From: Enterobacter sp. 638
GTDB taxonomy: Bacteria; Pseudomonadota; Gammaproteobacteria; Enterobacterales; Enterobacteriaceae
Direction of reading: 5' to 3'
DNA: 64,000 nucleotides
Assembly: GCF_000016325.1 (NCBI RefSeq)
Contig: NC_009436.1
Coordinates: 434,001-498,000 of the forward strand
Below the pieces are notes generated by a model. It had not been told where the DNA came from. It worked only from the letters and a program-made list of their open reading frames with translations, and ran no database searches. Within the stretch, counting starts at the first letter, position 1; each line of letters starts with the position of its first letter. The translations under genes and the position numbers were made by a program. Below are positions 37,252 through 45,674 of this stretch, piece by piece.

Positions 37252-37548
37252 TACCATCTCAGCTTCAGCGTTGACTGCACCAATATTGTGATGAATGTCC
37301 GCCATTAATTGTTCCAGCGAATGGGTTAATTCCAGCGCTTTTTTTGTTGGCTCAAGATATAAGCCTTTGCGAATAAATAAAGGTTCATCAAAGAGCTGAT
37401 TAAAACGCTTCAATGCCAGACTGACCGCAGGACGTGACATCTCAAGTCGGACGGAGGCTTTCGCCATGCTGCCGCATCTGACGATTTCAATAAAGACAGG
37501 AATAAGATTTAGATCGATACCGGTATTTGCTCGAGAATAGTTTTCCAT
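37249..37548 (-). CDS. Stand-alone LysR-type DNA-binding domain (99 residues)
   Basis: Only the N-terminal winged HTH and linker helix of a LysR-type regulator are present: DLNLIPVFIEIVRCGSMAKASVRLEMSRPAVSLAL, then FDEPLFIRKGLYLEPTKKALEL and a helix to residue 95. A normal LysR protein has about 300 residues with a co-inducer-binding domain; none is encoded in the remaining space, because the frame stops at the chemoreceptor terminator. It could be a gene remnant or a functional dimeric DNA-binding module. Convergent with the chemoreceptor gene. Not present between yjfF and fbp in E. coli. Confidence 0.7.
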   Translation of the reverse strand: MENYSRANTGIDLNLIPVFIEIVRCGSMAKASVRLEMSRPAVSLALKRFNQLFDEPLFIRKGLYLEPTKKALELTHSLEQLMADIHHNIGAVNAEAEMV

Positions 37549-37661
37549 CGCGACGGCGACTCCCCTGAATAATTAATAAACTGTTATCGAAATAATGCAG
37601 GAGTAGGCGGGAAGATTAAAGCGCGATTTTTATATTCATTTATACGGTAAAATATATAAAT

Positions 37662-37685
37662 AAAAACGGGGAGCAGGCTCCCCGT
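37662..37685 (-). terminator. Rho-independent terminator of fbp
   Basis: ACGGGGAGC (37666-37674), loop AG, GCTCCCCGT (37677-37685). Read leftward the stem is followed by TTTTTA. It lies 10 bp after the fbp stop. Confidence 0.9.
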
Positions 37686-37694
37686 GATAAAACA

Positions 37695-38693
37695 TTAGGC
37701 GTCCGGGTATTCGCGGATCAGACGCTCAACATCTTCAACCATATGATTATTACCGACAAAGAAAGAGCGACGCTGGTGCAGGCTTTCCGGTGTGATATCC
37801 AGAATACGTTCTTTACCGTCACTCGCCTTGCCGCCTGCCTGTTCGGCCAGGAACGCCATCGGGTTGCATTCGTACAACAGACGCAGCTTCCCATCCGGAT
37901 GGCTAGCGGTGCTTGGGTACAGGTAAATGCCGCCTTTCAGCAAGTTGCGGTGGAAGTCCGCCACCAGCGAGCCGATATAACGCGAGGTATACGGGCGCTG
38001 CGTTGGCGTATCTTCTTCCTGGCAGAATTTGATGTACTTCTTCACGCCATTCGGGAATTTAATGTAATTGCCTTCGTTAATGGAGTAGGTGCTGCCTTTC
38101 TCCGGATAACGCATGCGCTCCTGGCACAGGCAGAAAACGCCCAGCGACGGATCGTACGTGAAGGCGTGAACGCCACAACCTGTGGTGTAAACCAGCATGG
38201 TTGATGAGCCGTAAACCACATAGCCTGCTGCAACCTGTTTGTTACCCGGTTGCAGGAAATCTTCTTCCGTCACGGCAGTACCCACCGGTGTGACGCGGCG
38301 GTAAATGGAGAAAATCGTCCCAACAGATACGTTGACGTCAATGTTAGACGAGCCATCTAGTGGATCCATCAGCACGACATATTTAGCGTGTTCGCAGCCT
38401 TCGAAAACGACGATTTCATCTTCTTCTTCAGAGGCGATACCCGCAACAATGTCGCGTGCGCGCAGTGCAGCTTTCAGTTTTTCATTGGCGAACAGATCGA
38501 GTTTTTGTTGCACCTCTCCCTGAACGTTTTCGGCACCGCTGGCACCCAGGATATCGACCAGACCGGCCTTGTTGATATCACGGTGGATGATCTTTGCGCC
38601 GAGCTTTATCGCCGACAGCAAAGCAGTGAGCTCACCCGTAGCATGAGAGAACTCGTGCTGCTTTTCGACAATAAATTCACCTAACGTTTTCAT
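37695..38693 (-). CDS. fbp: Fructose-1,6-bisphosphatase class I
   Basis: A 332-residue gluconeogenic enzyme converting fructose-1,6-bisphosphate to fructose-6-phosphate, same length as in E. coli. Metal-binding motifs IASEEEDE and [12 protein letters not shown] are intact, as are the substrate-binding NEGNY and the [23 protein letters not shown] block. The N-terminal [14 protein letters not shown] begins at the ATG at 38693, which has AGGGAAAG upstream. The frame extends to 38810 without a ribosome site. Divergent from mpl with a 199-bp gap. Confidence 0.98.
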   Translation of the reverse strand: MKTLGEFIVEKQHEFSHATGELTALLSAIKLGAKIIHRDINKAGLVDILGASGAENVQGEVQQKLDLFANEKLKAALRARDIVAGIASEEEDEIVVFEGCEHAKYVVLMDPLDGSSNIDVNVSVGTIFSIYRRVTPVGTAVTEEDFLQPGNKQVAAGYVVYGSSTMLVYTTGCGVHAFTYDPSLGVFCLCQERMRYPEKGSTYSINEGNYIKFPNGVKKYIKFCQEEDTPTQRPYTSRYIGSLVADFHRNLLKGGIYLYPSTASHPDGKLRLLYECNPMAFLAEQAGGKASDGKERILDITPESLHQRRSFFVGNNHMVEDVERLIREYPDA

Positions 38694-38892
38694 AACACTT
38701 TCCCTGCATCGTATGTTGAGTAAAGCGATCGAATGATGGTTAAAGCGGTCAATCTCAAACAATCTTAACAAACATTCAAATATTAGCGCAGTGGTGAATC
38801 GCGCCAGCAAAATACGGATTTACCTGAAATGCGTTTCTCTGACGCTGACATGTGAGTAAAATGTGCGCCAAATAGAAGAGGAATAGTGACGT

Positions 38893-40266
38893 ATGCGCAT
38901 TCATATATTAGGGATTTGTGGCACTTTCATGGGCGGACTGGCAATGCTGGCGCGCTCTCTGGGCCATGAGGTGACAGGTTCGGACGCCAATGTGTATCCG
39001 CCGATGAGCACCCTGCTTGAGAAGCAAGGCATCGATCTTATTCAGGGATATGATGCCAGCCAGCTGGACGTTGAACCGGATCTGGTTATCATCGGCAACG
39101 CCATGACGCGCGGTAACCCGTGTGTGGAAGCGGTGCTGGAACGCAATATTCCGTTCATGTCTGGCCCGCAATGGCTGCATGACTTTGTCCTGCGCGACCG
39201 CTGGGTGCTGGCGGTTGCCGGTACGCACGGTAAAACGACGACGGCCGGGATGGCAACCTGGATTCTGGAAGCCTGTGGCTATAAGCCGGGCTTTGTGATC
39301 GGCGGCGTGCCGGGTAATTTCGACGTTTCTGCCCGTCTGGGCGAAAGCCCGTTCTTTGTGATTGAAGCTGACGAATACGACTGCGCCTTCTTCGATAAGC
39401 GCTCCAAGTTCGTGCATTACTGCCCGCGCACGCTGATCCTCAATAATCTTGAGTTCGATCATGCGGATATCTTTGACGACCTGAAAGCCATTCAGAAACA
39501 GTTCCATCACCTGGTGCGCATTGTGCCGGGCCAAGGCCGTATTATCTATCCTGAAAACGACATCAATCTGAAGCAGACGATGGCGATGGGTTGCTGGAGC
39601 GAGCAGGAGCTGGTGGGTGAGCAAGGCCACTGGCACGCGAAGAAACTGACAACCGACGCGTCCGAATGGGAAGTGTTGCTGGACGGTGAAAAAGTCGGCC
39701 AAGTGAAGTGGGCGCTGGTCGGTGAACACAACATGCACAATGGCCTGATGGCGATTGCGGCGGCGCGTCATGTGGGCGTCACGCCTGCGGATGCGGCCGA
39801 TGCGCTGGGATCCTTCATCAACGCGCGTCGTCGTCTTGAACTGCGCGGTGAAGCCAATGGCGTAACCGTGTACGACGATTTCGCCCATCATCCGACGGCC
39901 ATTCTGGCGACGCTGGCAGCACTGCGCGGCAAAGTTGGCGGAACGGCGCGCATTCTGGCGGTGCTGGAGCCACGCTCTAACACCATGAAAATGGGGCTCA
40001 GCAAAGACGATCTCGCGCCGTCTCTTGGCCGCGCTGACGAAGTGTTCCTCCTGCAACCGCAGCACATTCCGTGGCAGGTGGCGGAAGTGGCTGACGCGTG
40101 CATTCAGCCTGCGCACTGGCATGCGGATGTCGATACCTTAGCGGATATGGTGATTAAAACCGCGCAGCCGGGCGATCACATTCTGGTGATGAGCAACGGC
40201 GGTTTTGGTGGCATTCATCAGAAACTGCTGGACGGTCTGGCGAAGAAAGCTCAGGCCGAAGAGTAA
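38893..40266 (+). CDS. mpl: UDP-MurNAc:tripeptide ligase Mpl
   Basis: A 457-residue Mur-ligase family enzyme that attaches recovered murein tripeptide (L-Ala-gamma-D-Glu-meso-Dap) to UDP-MurNAc in peptidoglycan recycling. It has the N-terminal Rossmann motif ILGICGTFMGG, the ATP loop GTHGKTTTAG (about 111-120), the middle-domain EADEYDCAFFDKRSKF and NLEFDHADIF, and the C-terminal ligand domain with YDDFAHHPTA. Length equals E. coli Mpl. Monocistronic. Confidence 0.97.
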   Translation: MRIHILGICGTFMGGLAMLARSLGHEVTGSDANVYPPMSTLLEKQGIDLIQGYDASQLDVEPDLVIIGNAMTRGNPCVEAVLERNIPFMSGPQWLHDFVLRDRWVLAVAGTHGKTTTAGMATWILEACGYKPGFVIGGVPGNFDVSARLGESPFFVIEADEYDCAFFDKRSKFVHYCPRTLILNNLEFDHADIFDDLKAIQKQFHHLVRIVPGQGRIIYPENDINLKQTMAMGCWSEQELVGEQGHWHAKKLTTDASEWEVLLDGEKVGQVKWALVGEHNMHNGLMAIAAARHVGVTPADAADALGSFINARRRLELRGEANGVTVYDDFAHHPTAILATLAALRGKVGGTARILAVLEPRSNTMKMGLSKDDLAPSLGRADEVFLLQPQHIPWQVAEVADACIQPAHWHADVDTLADMVIKTAQPGDHILVMSNGGFGGIHQKLLDGLAKKAQAEE

Positions 40267-40296
40267 AAAACTGCCCGGTAGCGCAATGCTACCGGG
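40265..40296 (-). terminator. Terminator of the DUF4432 gene, shared gap with mpl
   Basis: CCCGGTAGC (40274-40282), loop GCAAT, GCTACCGGG (40288-40296). On the minus strand it is followed by TTTTTT (A run 40265-40270). It lies between convergent genes, so it probably serves both. Confidence 0.85.
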
Positions 40297-40323
40297 TGAT
40301 TACGCCTGGCAAAAAAGTAAACC

Positions 40324-41532
40324 TTACTCTTTGGCGATAGGCGTTTCGATTTCCTCAATCGGGGTGCTGCCCTGAATCTCACCGATTTTCTTCACAACGT
40401 CGTCGACCTGACCAGAGGTGTGAAGCAATGTGTAAGTCAAATCAAACTGCGTGCTCTGACCGGCTTGCAGCTGCTTCACGCGCTTTTGTTCTCGTTCGAT
40501 GGTAACTGGATAGGCATAGCTGGTGCCCGGCTCAATCCCGGTGACATAGCCTTGTTTTTCGGTATCGGTGTTTTTCCACAGCGTTAAAACAGGTAACTGG
40601 CGGGTGTCGAACTGAATCGCGGCCCCTTTGTCGCCGGCTTTATTGATCACCGCGGCAGTGGTGTGGTGATTCTCATCCGCCAGCGGTTTGATGTTAAACA
40701 CCATTTCATCAAAGCCTTTCGTTGGCCCCGCAAAGTTTTGCCACTCTTTTAAACCGGCTTTGGCGTAATCATTGAACGGGCTGATGCTTTCCATGGGGGC
40801 GATAAACCGCGCCCCTGCTTCCAGAATCGGTTTACCGAAATTGCTGTGATAAATGATTTGATAGTCATGCGGATAATCAGCGTGATTTGTCAGCACATCG
40901 TGAAGAGCAAAACGGTTACTACCCGGGACATAGCGCAGTTCCGTCATTGTCTGCAGATCGGCTTTTTTAAACGTACTTTCTTTAACCAGACCGCGAACAC
41001 GAATTTCGTACGGCGCGCTGTCGCTCACCTCGACTTCTACCTGCGAGGCTGGCGTATTACCTGCTTTTCCGTGCAAAGTATAAATCTGGCCGTCTGCAGT
41101 GACGGGATGCCCGGTCCATTCGTAGCCACAGCGCACCATCATTTCGTTGAAACCTTCCAGCCATCCCAGGCCATTTCGACTTTCAAGATTCATGAAAGCA
41201 GGGTTGACCACCTCTTTCACCGGGGAATCCCAACCCATCCGCACGCCGTAGCCCTCAACGCGCAGTAAATTCATGCCGCGCGATGGGCTTAACGTGATCG
41301 TTAAGCCGTCTTTACTGGTGATGATGATGACTTTGCTGCCTTCCTGCTTGCCGCCATGAAGGACTTTTTGTTCAATGCTGAAGTTTTGGTTTTTCACCTT
41401 CAGCATATTGCTGGTGACTTTCCAGTTACCCAGATCTGTCGCGCTATCAGCGCTTGTCAGCGCCCATGTTTTTGCCATCACAGGCGCGGAAATTAAACAG
41501 GCCAGTGCGGTTAACACCAATGTTTTTTTCAT
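40324..41532 (-). CDS. Periplasmic aldose-1-epimerase-like protein (DUF4432)
   Basis: A 402-residue protein with a clear signal peptide (KKTLVLTALACLISAPVMA). The body has the galactose mutarotase-like beta-sandwich pattern of DUF4432: TLSPSRGMNLLRVEGYGVRMGWDSPVKEVVNP, NEMMVRCGYEWTGHP, IIYHSNFGKPILEAGARF and the GIEPGTSYAYP segment near the C-terminus. Such proteins are thought to interconvert or bind sugars. An in-frame ATG at 41535 precedes the chosen one; GGGA spacing favours 41532. It is not in the mpl-darP gap of E. coli K-12. Substrate unknown. Confidence 0.82.
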   Translation of the reverse strand: MKKTLVLTALACLISAPVMAKTWALTSADSATDLGNWKVTSNMLKVKNQNFSIEQKVLHGGKQEGSKVIIITSKDGLTITLSPSRGMNLLRVEGYGVRMGWDSPVKEVVNPAFMNLESRNGLGWLEGFNEMMVRCGYEWTGHPVTADGQIYTLHGKAGNTPASQVEVEVSDSAPYEIRVRGLVKESTFKKADLQTMTELRYVPGSNRFALHDVLTNHADYPHDYQIIYHSNFGKPILEAGARFIAPMESISPFNDYAKAGLKEWQNFAGPTKGFDEMVFNIKPLADENHHTTAAVINKAGDKGAAIQFDTRQLPVLTLWKNTDTEKQGYVTGIEPGTSYAYPVTIEREQKRVKQLQAGQSTQFDLTYTLLHTSGQVDDVVKKIGEIQGSTPIEEIETPIAKE

Positions 41533-41836
41533 CATTCTTCCCTTTTTGCTGAATCGATTATTTCTTTCACAGGCAAATCTAGATTCTTAACAAAAATGAA
41601 AGTGTGATGCGTTTCACCTGGTGGCTAATTAAGCGTATTTTCTCGTTAAAGTATGCGATGGGTTTGATATTCGTGTAATGAAATATGTATTTTGCACAAG
41701 AAACTGTGAATTAAGCGTATTCCTGCTTTAACGATTCAGCTTTAAAAGAAGCCTAAAAAATGAGATGTCATGCCAGAGGGGAAGGACGGGGGGAGGAAAA
41801 AATGACGCTAACTCATCATGAGTTAGCGTGAGGTCA
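41533..41836. other. Intergenic region upstream of the DUF4432 gene
   Basis: About 300 bp without a gene. It must hold the promoter of the leftward DUF4432 gene. The left half is AT-rich; the right half ends in the darP terminator at 41797-41829. No convincing operator was seen. Confidence 0.5.
41797..41829 (-). terminator. Rho-independent terminator of darP
   Basis: ACGCTAACTCAT (41805-41816) and ATGAGTTAGCGT (41818-41829), a perfect 12-bp stem with a one-base formal loop. Read leftward it is followed by CATTTTTT, giving a U-tract. It lies 8 bp after the darP stop. Confidence 0.9.
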
Positions 41837-42388
41837 TTAACCTTCGTTCTCAGCCAGTTCGCGCAGATACTGGAAAATCAGACGCGCAGATTTCGGCGGC
41901 TTATTCCCTTCTTTCTCTTTCTTCGCGTTGCGGATAAGCGATCTTAACTGCTGACGATCAACGTCTGGCCACAGGTTTAACACCTCTGCGACAGCGTCAT
42001 CGCCCTGTTCAATCAGGCGGTCACGGATTTGCTCAAGCTTGTGGAACAGCGCAACCTGCTGGTTGTGACGGTTTTTCAGCTTATCCAGCGCCTGGCGAAT
42101 CGGCTCAACATCGCGCTGGCGCAGCATTTTACCGATCAGCTGAAGCTGGCGGCGACGGCCTTCTTTTTTGATTCGTTGGGCCAGTTCAATGGCACTGCGC
42201 AGATCCGGGTCGAGCGAGAGTTTATCCAGCGCGTTTTTACCCAGCTCTACCATTTCCGCACCAAGTTGTTTTAACTCTTCGGCGTCACGTTTAATTTCAC
42301 TTTTACTGACCCAGATGATTTCATCATCTTCGTCTTCGATGTCATCACCGGGAACGTCGTCGAGCCAGTCTTCGGGCTGCTTAGTCAT
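41837..42388 (-). CDS. darP: DarP (YjgA), dual-action ribosomal maturation protein
   Basis: A 183-residue acidic-then-basic helical protein matching E. coli DarP/YjgA over its whole length ([24 protein letters not shown] start, [16 protein letters not shown] end). DarP associates with late 50S precursors and promotes peptidyl-transferase centre maturation. The ATG at 42388 has GGAG seven bases upstream; the frame to 42436 is unsupported. Divergent from tldE with a 94-bp gap. Confidence 0.96.
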
Positions 42389-42482
42389 GTCAGGCTCCTT
42401 AAAAAAGAGGCTAATGTTACCAGTTAAGACGCGCACTGAAAAACGGTTCTCTGTTAGACTTCAGATAACTATCTCTTACAGT

Positions 42483-43835
42483 ATGGCATTTGCGATGAAA
42501 GTAACCTCACAAGTTGAAGCGCAGCGTAAGATTCTGGAAGAAGCGGTCTCCACAGCGTTGATGCTGGCTTCCGGAAAATCAGACGGCGCGGAAGTGGCAG
42601 TCAGCAAAACCACGGGTATCAGCGTAAGCACTCGCTACGGCGAAGTCGAGAACGTGGAATTTAACAGTGACGGTGCGCTGGGGATTACGGTTTATCACCA
42701 GAATCGCAAAGGCAGCGCGTCGTCGACCGACCTCAGCCCGGATGCCATCGCCCGTACCGTGCAGGCTGCGCTGGATATTGCGCGCTACACTTCGCCGGAT
42801 CCGTACGCTGGCGTCGCGGAAAAAGATCTGCTGGCGTTTGACGCGCCGGATCTCGATCTTTTCCATCCGGCGGAAGTCTCCCCGGACGAAGCGATCGAAT
42901 ATGCCGCGCGCGCCGAACAGGCCTCTCTGAAAGCGGATAAACGTATCACCAATACCGAAGGCGGCAGCTTTAACAGCCACTACGGCATCAAAGTGTTCGG
43001 CAACAGCCACGGCATGTTGCAGGGCTACAGCTCCACGCGCCACTCCCTTTCCAGCTGTGTTATCGCTGAAGAAAATGGCGACATGGAACGCGATTACGCT
43101 TACACCATTGGCCGCGCGATGGGCGACTTACAGTCGCCAGAGTGGGTCGGTGAAGAGTGTGCAAAACGCACGCTGTCGCGCCTGTCTCCACGTAAACTCT
43201 CCACCATGAAAGCGCCGGTGATTTTTGCCAACGAAGTGGCGACCGGGCTGTTTGGTCATCTGGTCGGGGCAATTGCGGGCGGTGCGGTTTATCGTAAATC
43301 GACGTTCCTGCTCGATTCGCTGGGGCAACAAATTCTGCCGGAATGGCTGACCATTGAAGAACACCCGCATCTGCTGAAAGGGCTGGCGTCGACGCCGTTC
43401 GACGGCGAAGGCGTACGCACAGAACGTCGCGACATCATTAAAGACGGCATTCTGACCCAATGGCTGCTGACCAGCTATTCTGCGCGCAAGCTCGGGCTGC
43501 AAAGCACCGGCCACGCAGGCGGCATCCACAACTGGCGCATCGAAGGCCAGGGCCTGAACTTTGAACAGATGCTCAAAGAAATGGGCACCGGCCTGGTTGT
43601 GACCGAGTTGATGGGGCAGGGCGTCAGCGGGATCACTGGCGATTACTCTCGCGGTGCGGCGGGCTTCTGGGTCGAAAACGGTGAGATTCAGTATCCGGTA
43701 AGCGAAATCACGATTGCCGGTAACTTAAAAGACATGTGGCGCAATATCGTTACTGTCGGTAACGATATTGAAACACGTAGCAATATACAGTGTGGTTCAG
43801 TGCTGTTACCCGAGATGAAAATCGCGGGTCAATAA
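42483..43835 (+). CDS. pmbA: TldE (PmbA), metalloprotease subunit with TldD
   Basis: A 450-residue TldD/PmbA-family protein, same length as E. coli. Conserved blocks include [61 protein letters not shown] and the [11 protein letters not shown] motif. TldD/TldE form a heterodimer that trims unfolded or ribosomally made peptides (microcin B17 maturation, CcdA turnover); TldE lacks the full HExxxH metal site, which lies in TldD encoded elsewhere. The start at 42483 gives MAFAMKV, matching the E. coli MALAMKV start. Confidence 0.97.
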   Translation: MAFAMKVTSQVEAQRKILEEAVSTALMLASGKSDGAEVAVSKTTGISVSTRYGEVENVEFNSDGALGITVYHQNRKGSASSTDLSPDAIARTVQAALDIARYTSPDPYAGVAEKDLLAFDAPDLDLFHPAEVSPDEAIEYAARAEQASLKADKRITNTEGGSFNSHYGIKVFGNSHGMLQGYSSTRHSLSSCVIAEENGDMERDYAYTIGRAMGDLQSPEWVGEECAKRTLSRLSPRKLSTMKAPVIFANEVATGLFGHLVGAIAGGAVYRKSTFLLDSLGQQILPEWLTIEEHPHLLKGLASTPFDGEGVRTERRDIIKDGILTQWLLTSYSARKLGLQSTGHAGGIHNWRIEGQGLNFEQMLKEMGTGLVVTELMGQGVSGITGDYSRGAAGFWVENGEIQYPVSEITIAGNLKDMWRNIVTVGNDIETRSNIQCGSVLLPEMKIAGQ

Positions 43836-43894
43836 TACCCGTCATATTTCACGTTGCAGAGGCGTTGGCTGCGCTCGAATTATTGAGGGTATTT
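43835..43894. repeat. Truncated ERIC-type repeat
   Basis: Starts AATACCCGTCATATTTCACGT, has GCGTTGGCTGCGCTC in the middle and ends GAATTATTGAGGGTATT. Both ends and the left arm of an ERIC element are present, but the central CACTTACTTATGTAAG block is missing, so it is an internally deleted copy. It overlaps the last base of the pmbA stop. Confidence 0.75.
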
Positions 43895-43928
43895 AGCTTA
43901 TTTTTCATAATAAAAAAGGAAGTGAGCA

Positions 43929-44315
43929 ATGCGTAAAAACCTGTTAGCGATTCTTGCTGTGTCGTCGTTAGTGTTCAGTTCTGCTGGGTTTGCCGCCGAT
44001 CTTGAAGATGATATGGACACACTCAGTACCAACCTGAAAGTGGTCCAGAAAACGGATAATGCGACGGAAATGAAAGACGCATTGACCAAAATGCGCGTCG
44101 CCGCACTCGATGCGCAAAAAGCGACGCCACCAAAGCTGGAAAACAAAGCAGCCGACAGCGCTGAGATGAAAGACTATCGCCACGGTTTTGACGTGCTGGT
44201 CGGCCAGATCGACGGCGCCCTGAAGCTTGCCAACGAAGGCAAAGTGAAAGAAGCCCAGGCTGCCGCTGATGGATTTATTGCCACCCGCAACGAAAACCAC
44301 AAAAAATTCCGCTAA
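43929..44315 (+). CDS. cybC: Cytochrome b562, intact
   Basis: A 128-residue periplasmic haem protein with signal peptide ([22 protein letters not shown]). The mature four-helix bundle starts ADLEDDM; Met7 is a haem ligand and the second ligand is the His in the C-terminal [10 protein letters not shown] (position 102 in E. coli). The electron-transfer partner is uncertain. The gene is complete here, whereas in E. coli K-12 MG1655 cybC is annotated as a pseudogene lacking its start. An ERIC remnant lies directly upstream. Confidence 0.95.
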   Translation: MRKNLLAILAVSSLVFSSAGFAADLEDDMDTLSTNLKVVQKTDNATEMKDALTKMRVAALDAQKATPPKLENKAADSAEMKDYRHGFDVLVGQIDGALKLANEGKVKEAQAAADGFIATRNENHKKFR

Positions 44316-44345
44316 TGGCACGCTAAGCCAGACGGCAAAATAATC

Positions 44346-44370
44346 AACGGGGGCGAAAGGCCCCCGTTTT
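44346..44370 (+). terminator. Rho-independent terminator of cybC
   Basis: AACGGGGGC (44346-44354), loop GAAAG, GCCCCCGTT (44360-44368), then TT and a T-rich stretch. It lies 30 bp after the cybC stop and isolates the following operon. Confidence 0.92.
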
Positions 44371-44469
44371 GTTTGCCACAACGTAATAAGAAAACCTTAT
44401 CCGCGTCACACTTTACGACCTTGCGCGTAAATTTTTCCACTCTCCTTTCTGACCTTTTGCCGCCGAATA

Positions 44470-44487
44470 GCGTGATATTCATCACGC
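44470..44487 (+). promoter_or_regulatory. CRP-like site upstream of the EF_0829-type operon
   Basis: GCGTGAT-ATTC-ATCACGC is a perfect palindrome with the core CGTGA-N6-TCACG, close to the CRP consensus TGTGA-N6-TCACA. It lies about 80 bp upstream of the 20-bp palindrome, in the 341-bp gap before the operon. Catabolite control fits a carbohydrate locus. CRP binding is inferred. Confidence 0.65.
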
Positions 44488-44550
44488 AAATTCAGTTGAT
44501 AATTCATATTCACCGTAATTATGTGGAACAGATCACTGGTGCCGCTTTCC

Positions 44551-44570
44551 TTTCCACTTCGAAGTGGAAA
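44551..44570. promoter_or_regulatory. Perfect 20-bp palindrome, candidate operator of the locus regulator
   Basis: TTTCCACTTCGAAGTGGAAA reads the same on both strands. Related half-sites occur nearby: TTTTTCCACT at about 44432 and TATGTGGAA at about 44520. It is 87 bp upstream of the first operon gene and is the best candidate binding site of the BglG/MtlR-like activator at 51448-53358. No -24/-12 sigma-54 promoter was found. Confidence 0.65.
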
Positions 44571-44656
44571 ACAACTCGCTACAAACCTTTAACCTCCAGC
44601 GTTAGTTTTATCTCAGTGCCATAAACGGGGTAAGACGAGTGATTAACGGAGCGGTA

Positions 44657-44977
44657 ATGAACGACGTTGGGGAACAGGCAGCGCAAACTGAAACGCTCGC
44701 AAACACCATGCTCGAGCAGGTCTATTCCCTGCTTGCCCGCCACAACATCATTCCCAATGACGTCCAGCAGCAGATGCTGACCTCACACGTGCGCGCAATG
44801 GCGCACCGGTCGGTGACCGGCGAACCGTTGCCGGAGGTCGAAGCTGACCTGTTCGACGAAATTTCAGCAGATTCAATGCGGCTGGCCCGCGAAGTGGTCG
44901 CGCAGTTCGGCAATCTTCCTGATGAAGAAGCCTGGCTGCTCTCCGTTCACTTCGAAGTCGCCAAAGACAACCTTTAA
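44657..44977 (+). CDS. Lone PRD (PTS regulation domain) protein, EF_0829/AHA_3910-like
   Basis: A 106-residue protein that is one PRD domain with nothing attached. The two conserved histidines are His44 (LTSHVRAMAHR) and His98 (LLSVHFEVAK), the usual phosphorylation positions in PRDs. In other proteins PRDs report PTS phosphorylation state to a fused DNA- or RNA-binding domain; here none is present, so it may act on the separate regulator or the permease. GGAG lies five bases before the ATG at 44657; a GTG at 44639 is possible. It matches the TIGRFAM family for the EF_0829 gene cluster. First gene of the operon. Confidence 0.85.
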   Translation: MNDVGEQAAQTETLANTMLEQVYSLLARHNIIPNDVQQQMLTSHVRAMAHRSVTGEPLPEVEADLFDEISADSMRLAREVVAQFGNLPDEEAWLLSVHFEVAKDNL

Positions 44978-44988
44978 GGAGCACCACA

Positions 44989-45351
44989 ATGGAACAAATT
45001 ACAGTCGTGATCGGCGATCGTCTCGGGAAAGGCCAGAAAGTGGCTATTGGTGTGGAAAAGGCAGGCGGTCGTGCGGTTGTCGTGCCGGGCGTGGCGGCGG
45101 ACATGAAATTGGGCGACGTGATGAAAGCGGAAAACGCCACATTCGGGATCTCCTTCTGCGGCAGCGGCGGCGCGGGTGCCATCACAGCGCAAACCAAGCA
45201 CGGCTACAAAGCGAAATACGGCATGCGTTCAGTGGAAGAGGGCGTCACCGCCATCAACGAAGGCAACAACGTGTTGGGCTTTGGCTTTATGGATAAAGAA
45301 GAGCTGGGCGAGCGACTGGTGCAGGCCTGGCTGAAAAAGTACGGCGCGTAA
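44989..45351 (+). CDS. SFCGSGGAGA-family glycine-rich protein (EF_0830/AHA_3911-like)
   Basis: A 120-residue soluble protein named for the motif ISFCGSGGAGAIT (Cys57). AAGGAG before the ATG and 11 bp from the previous stop show cotranscription. Known only as a rare family in this gene neighbourhood; function unestablished. The cysteine followed by a Gly/Ser-rich turn resembles the phospho-cysteine loop of PTS EIIB proteins of the galactitol type (C-G-x-G-x-A/G-T-S), which suggests, but does not show, a phosphocarrier role. No signal peptide. Confidence 0.85.
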   Translation: MEQITVVIGDRLGKGQKVAIGVEKAGGRAVVVPGVAADMKLGDVMKAENATFGISFCGSGGAGAITAQTKHGYKAKYGMRSVEEGVTAINEGNNVLGFGFMDKEELGERLVQAWLKKYGA

Positions 45352-45352
45352 C

Positions 45353-45652
45353 ATGAAAGAGCAATTCACCACCACGGTGAGAGTAAAGGGCAAGGGCGAT
45401 GCCAAAACACGCGCCTTTGCCGACGCGCTAAACCACGTACAGGCCGCGGTGATGAACGCATCGCCGCATATCTTACTGCGTATTGAGCCACAGGATGTGC
45501 AGGTTGTTCAGGCGCAAGAAGCGGTGCGTAAAGAAGCGTTTCTGTTCTTCTTTTTGCGCCGGGAAAGACGCACTTACAGCGTGGAGCTGGACGTGACCGT
45601 CAACGTGACTGCCATCAATCTCGACCAGGTGGATTTTGTCGCGCAACGCTGA
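45353..45652 (+). CDS. DUF4312 family protein (EF_0831/AHA_3912-like)
   Basis: A 99-residue soluble protein with an alpha/beta pattern: N-terminal strand FTTTVRVKGKGDAKTRAFADALNHVQ, a central strand pair (ILLRIEPQDVQVVQAQEAV) and the terminal strand YSVELDVTVNVTAINLDQV. His28 (LNHVQ) and His39 (SPHI) are the only histidines. No enzyme motif is recognised. Starts one base after the previous stop, so it is translationally coupled. Found in the same rare cluster in Enterococcus and Aeromonas. Confidence 0.85.
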   Translation: MKEQFTTTVRVKGKGDAKTRAFADALNHVQAAVMNASPHILLRIEPQDVQVVQAQEAVRKEAFLFFFLRRERRTYSVELDVTVNVTAINLDQVDFVAQR

Positions 45653-45674
45653 TTCTCACTAATAGGGCAGACGA

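Noticed and set aside
38908..40122. A 404-codon open frame antisense to mpl
   Set aside because: Arg/His-rich, featureless translation opposite a clear Mur ligase gene; shadow frame.
44372..44656. Sigma-54 promoter for the amino-sugar acid operon, as in the Salmonella dga locus
   Set aside because: No GG-N10-GC core with TTGC spacing was found, and the local regulator lacks a sigma-54-interaction domain.
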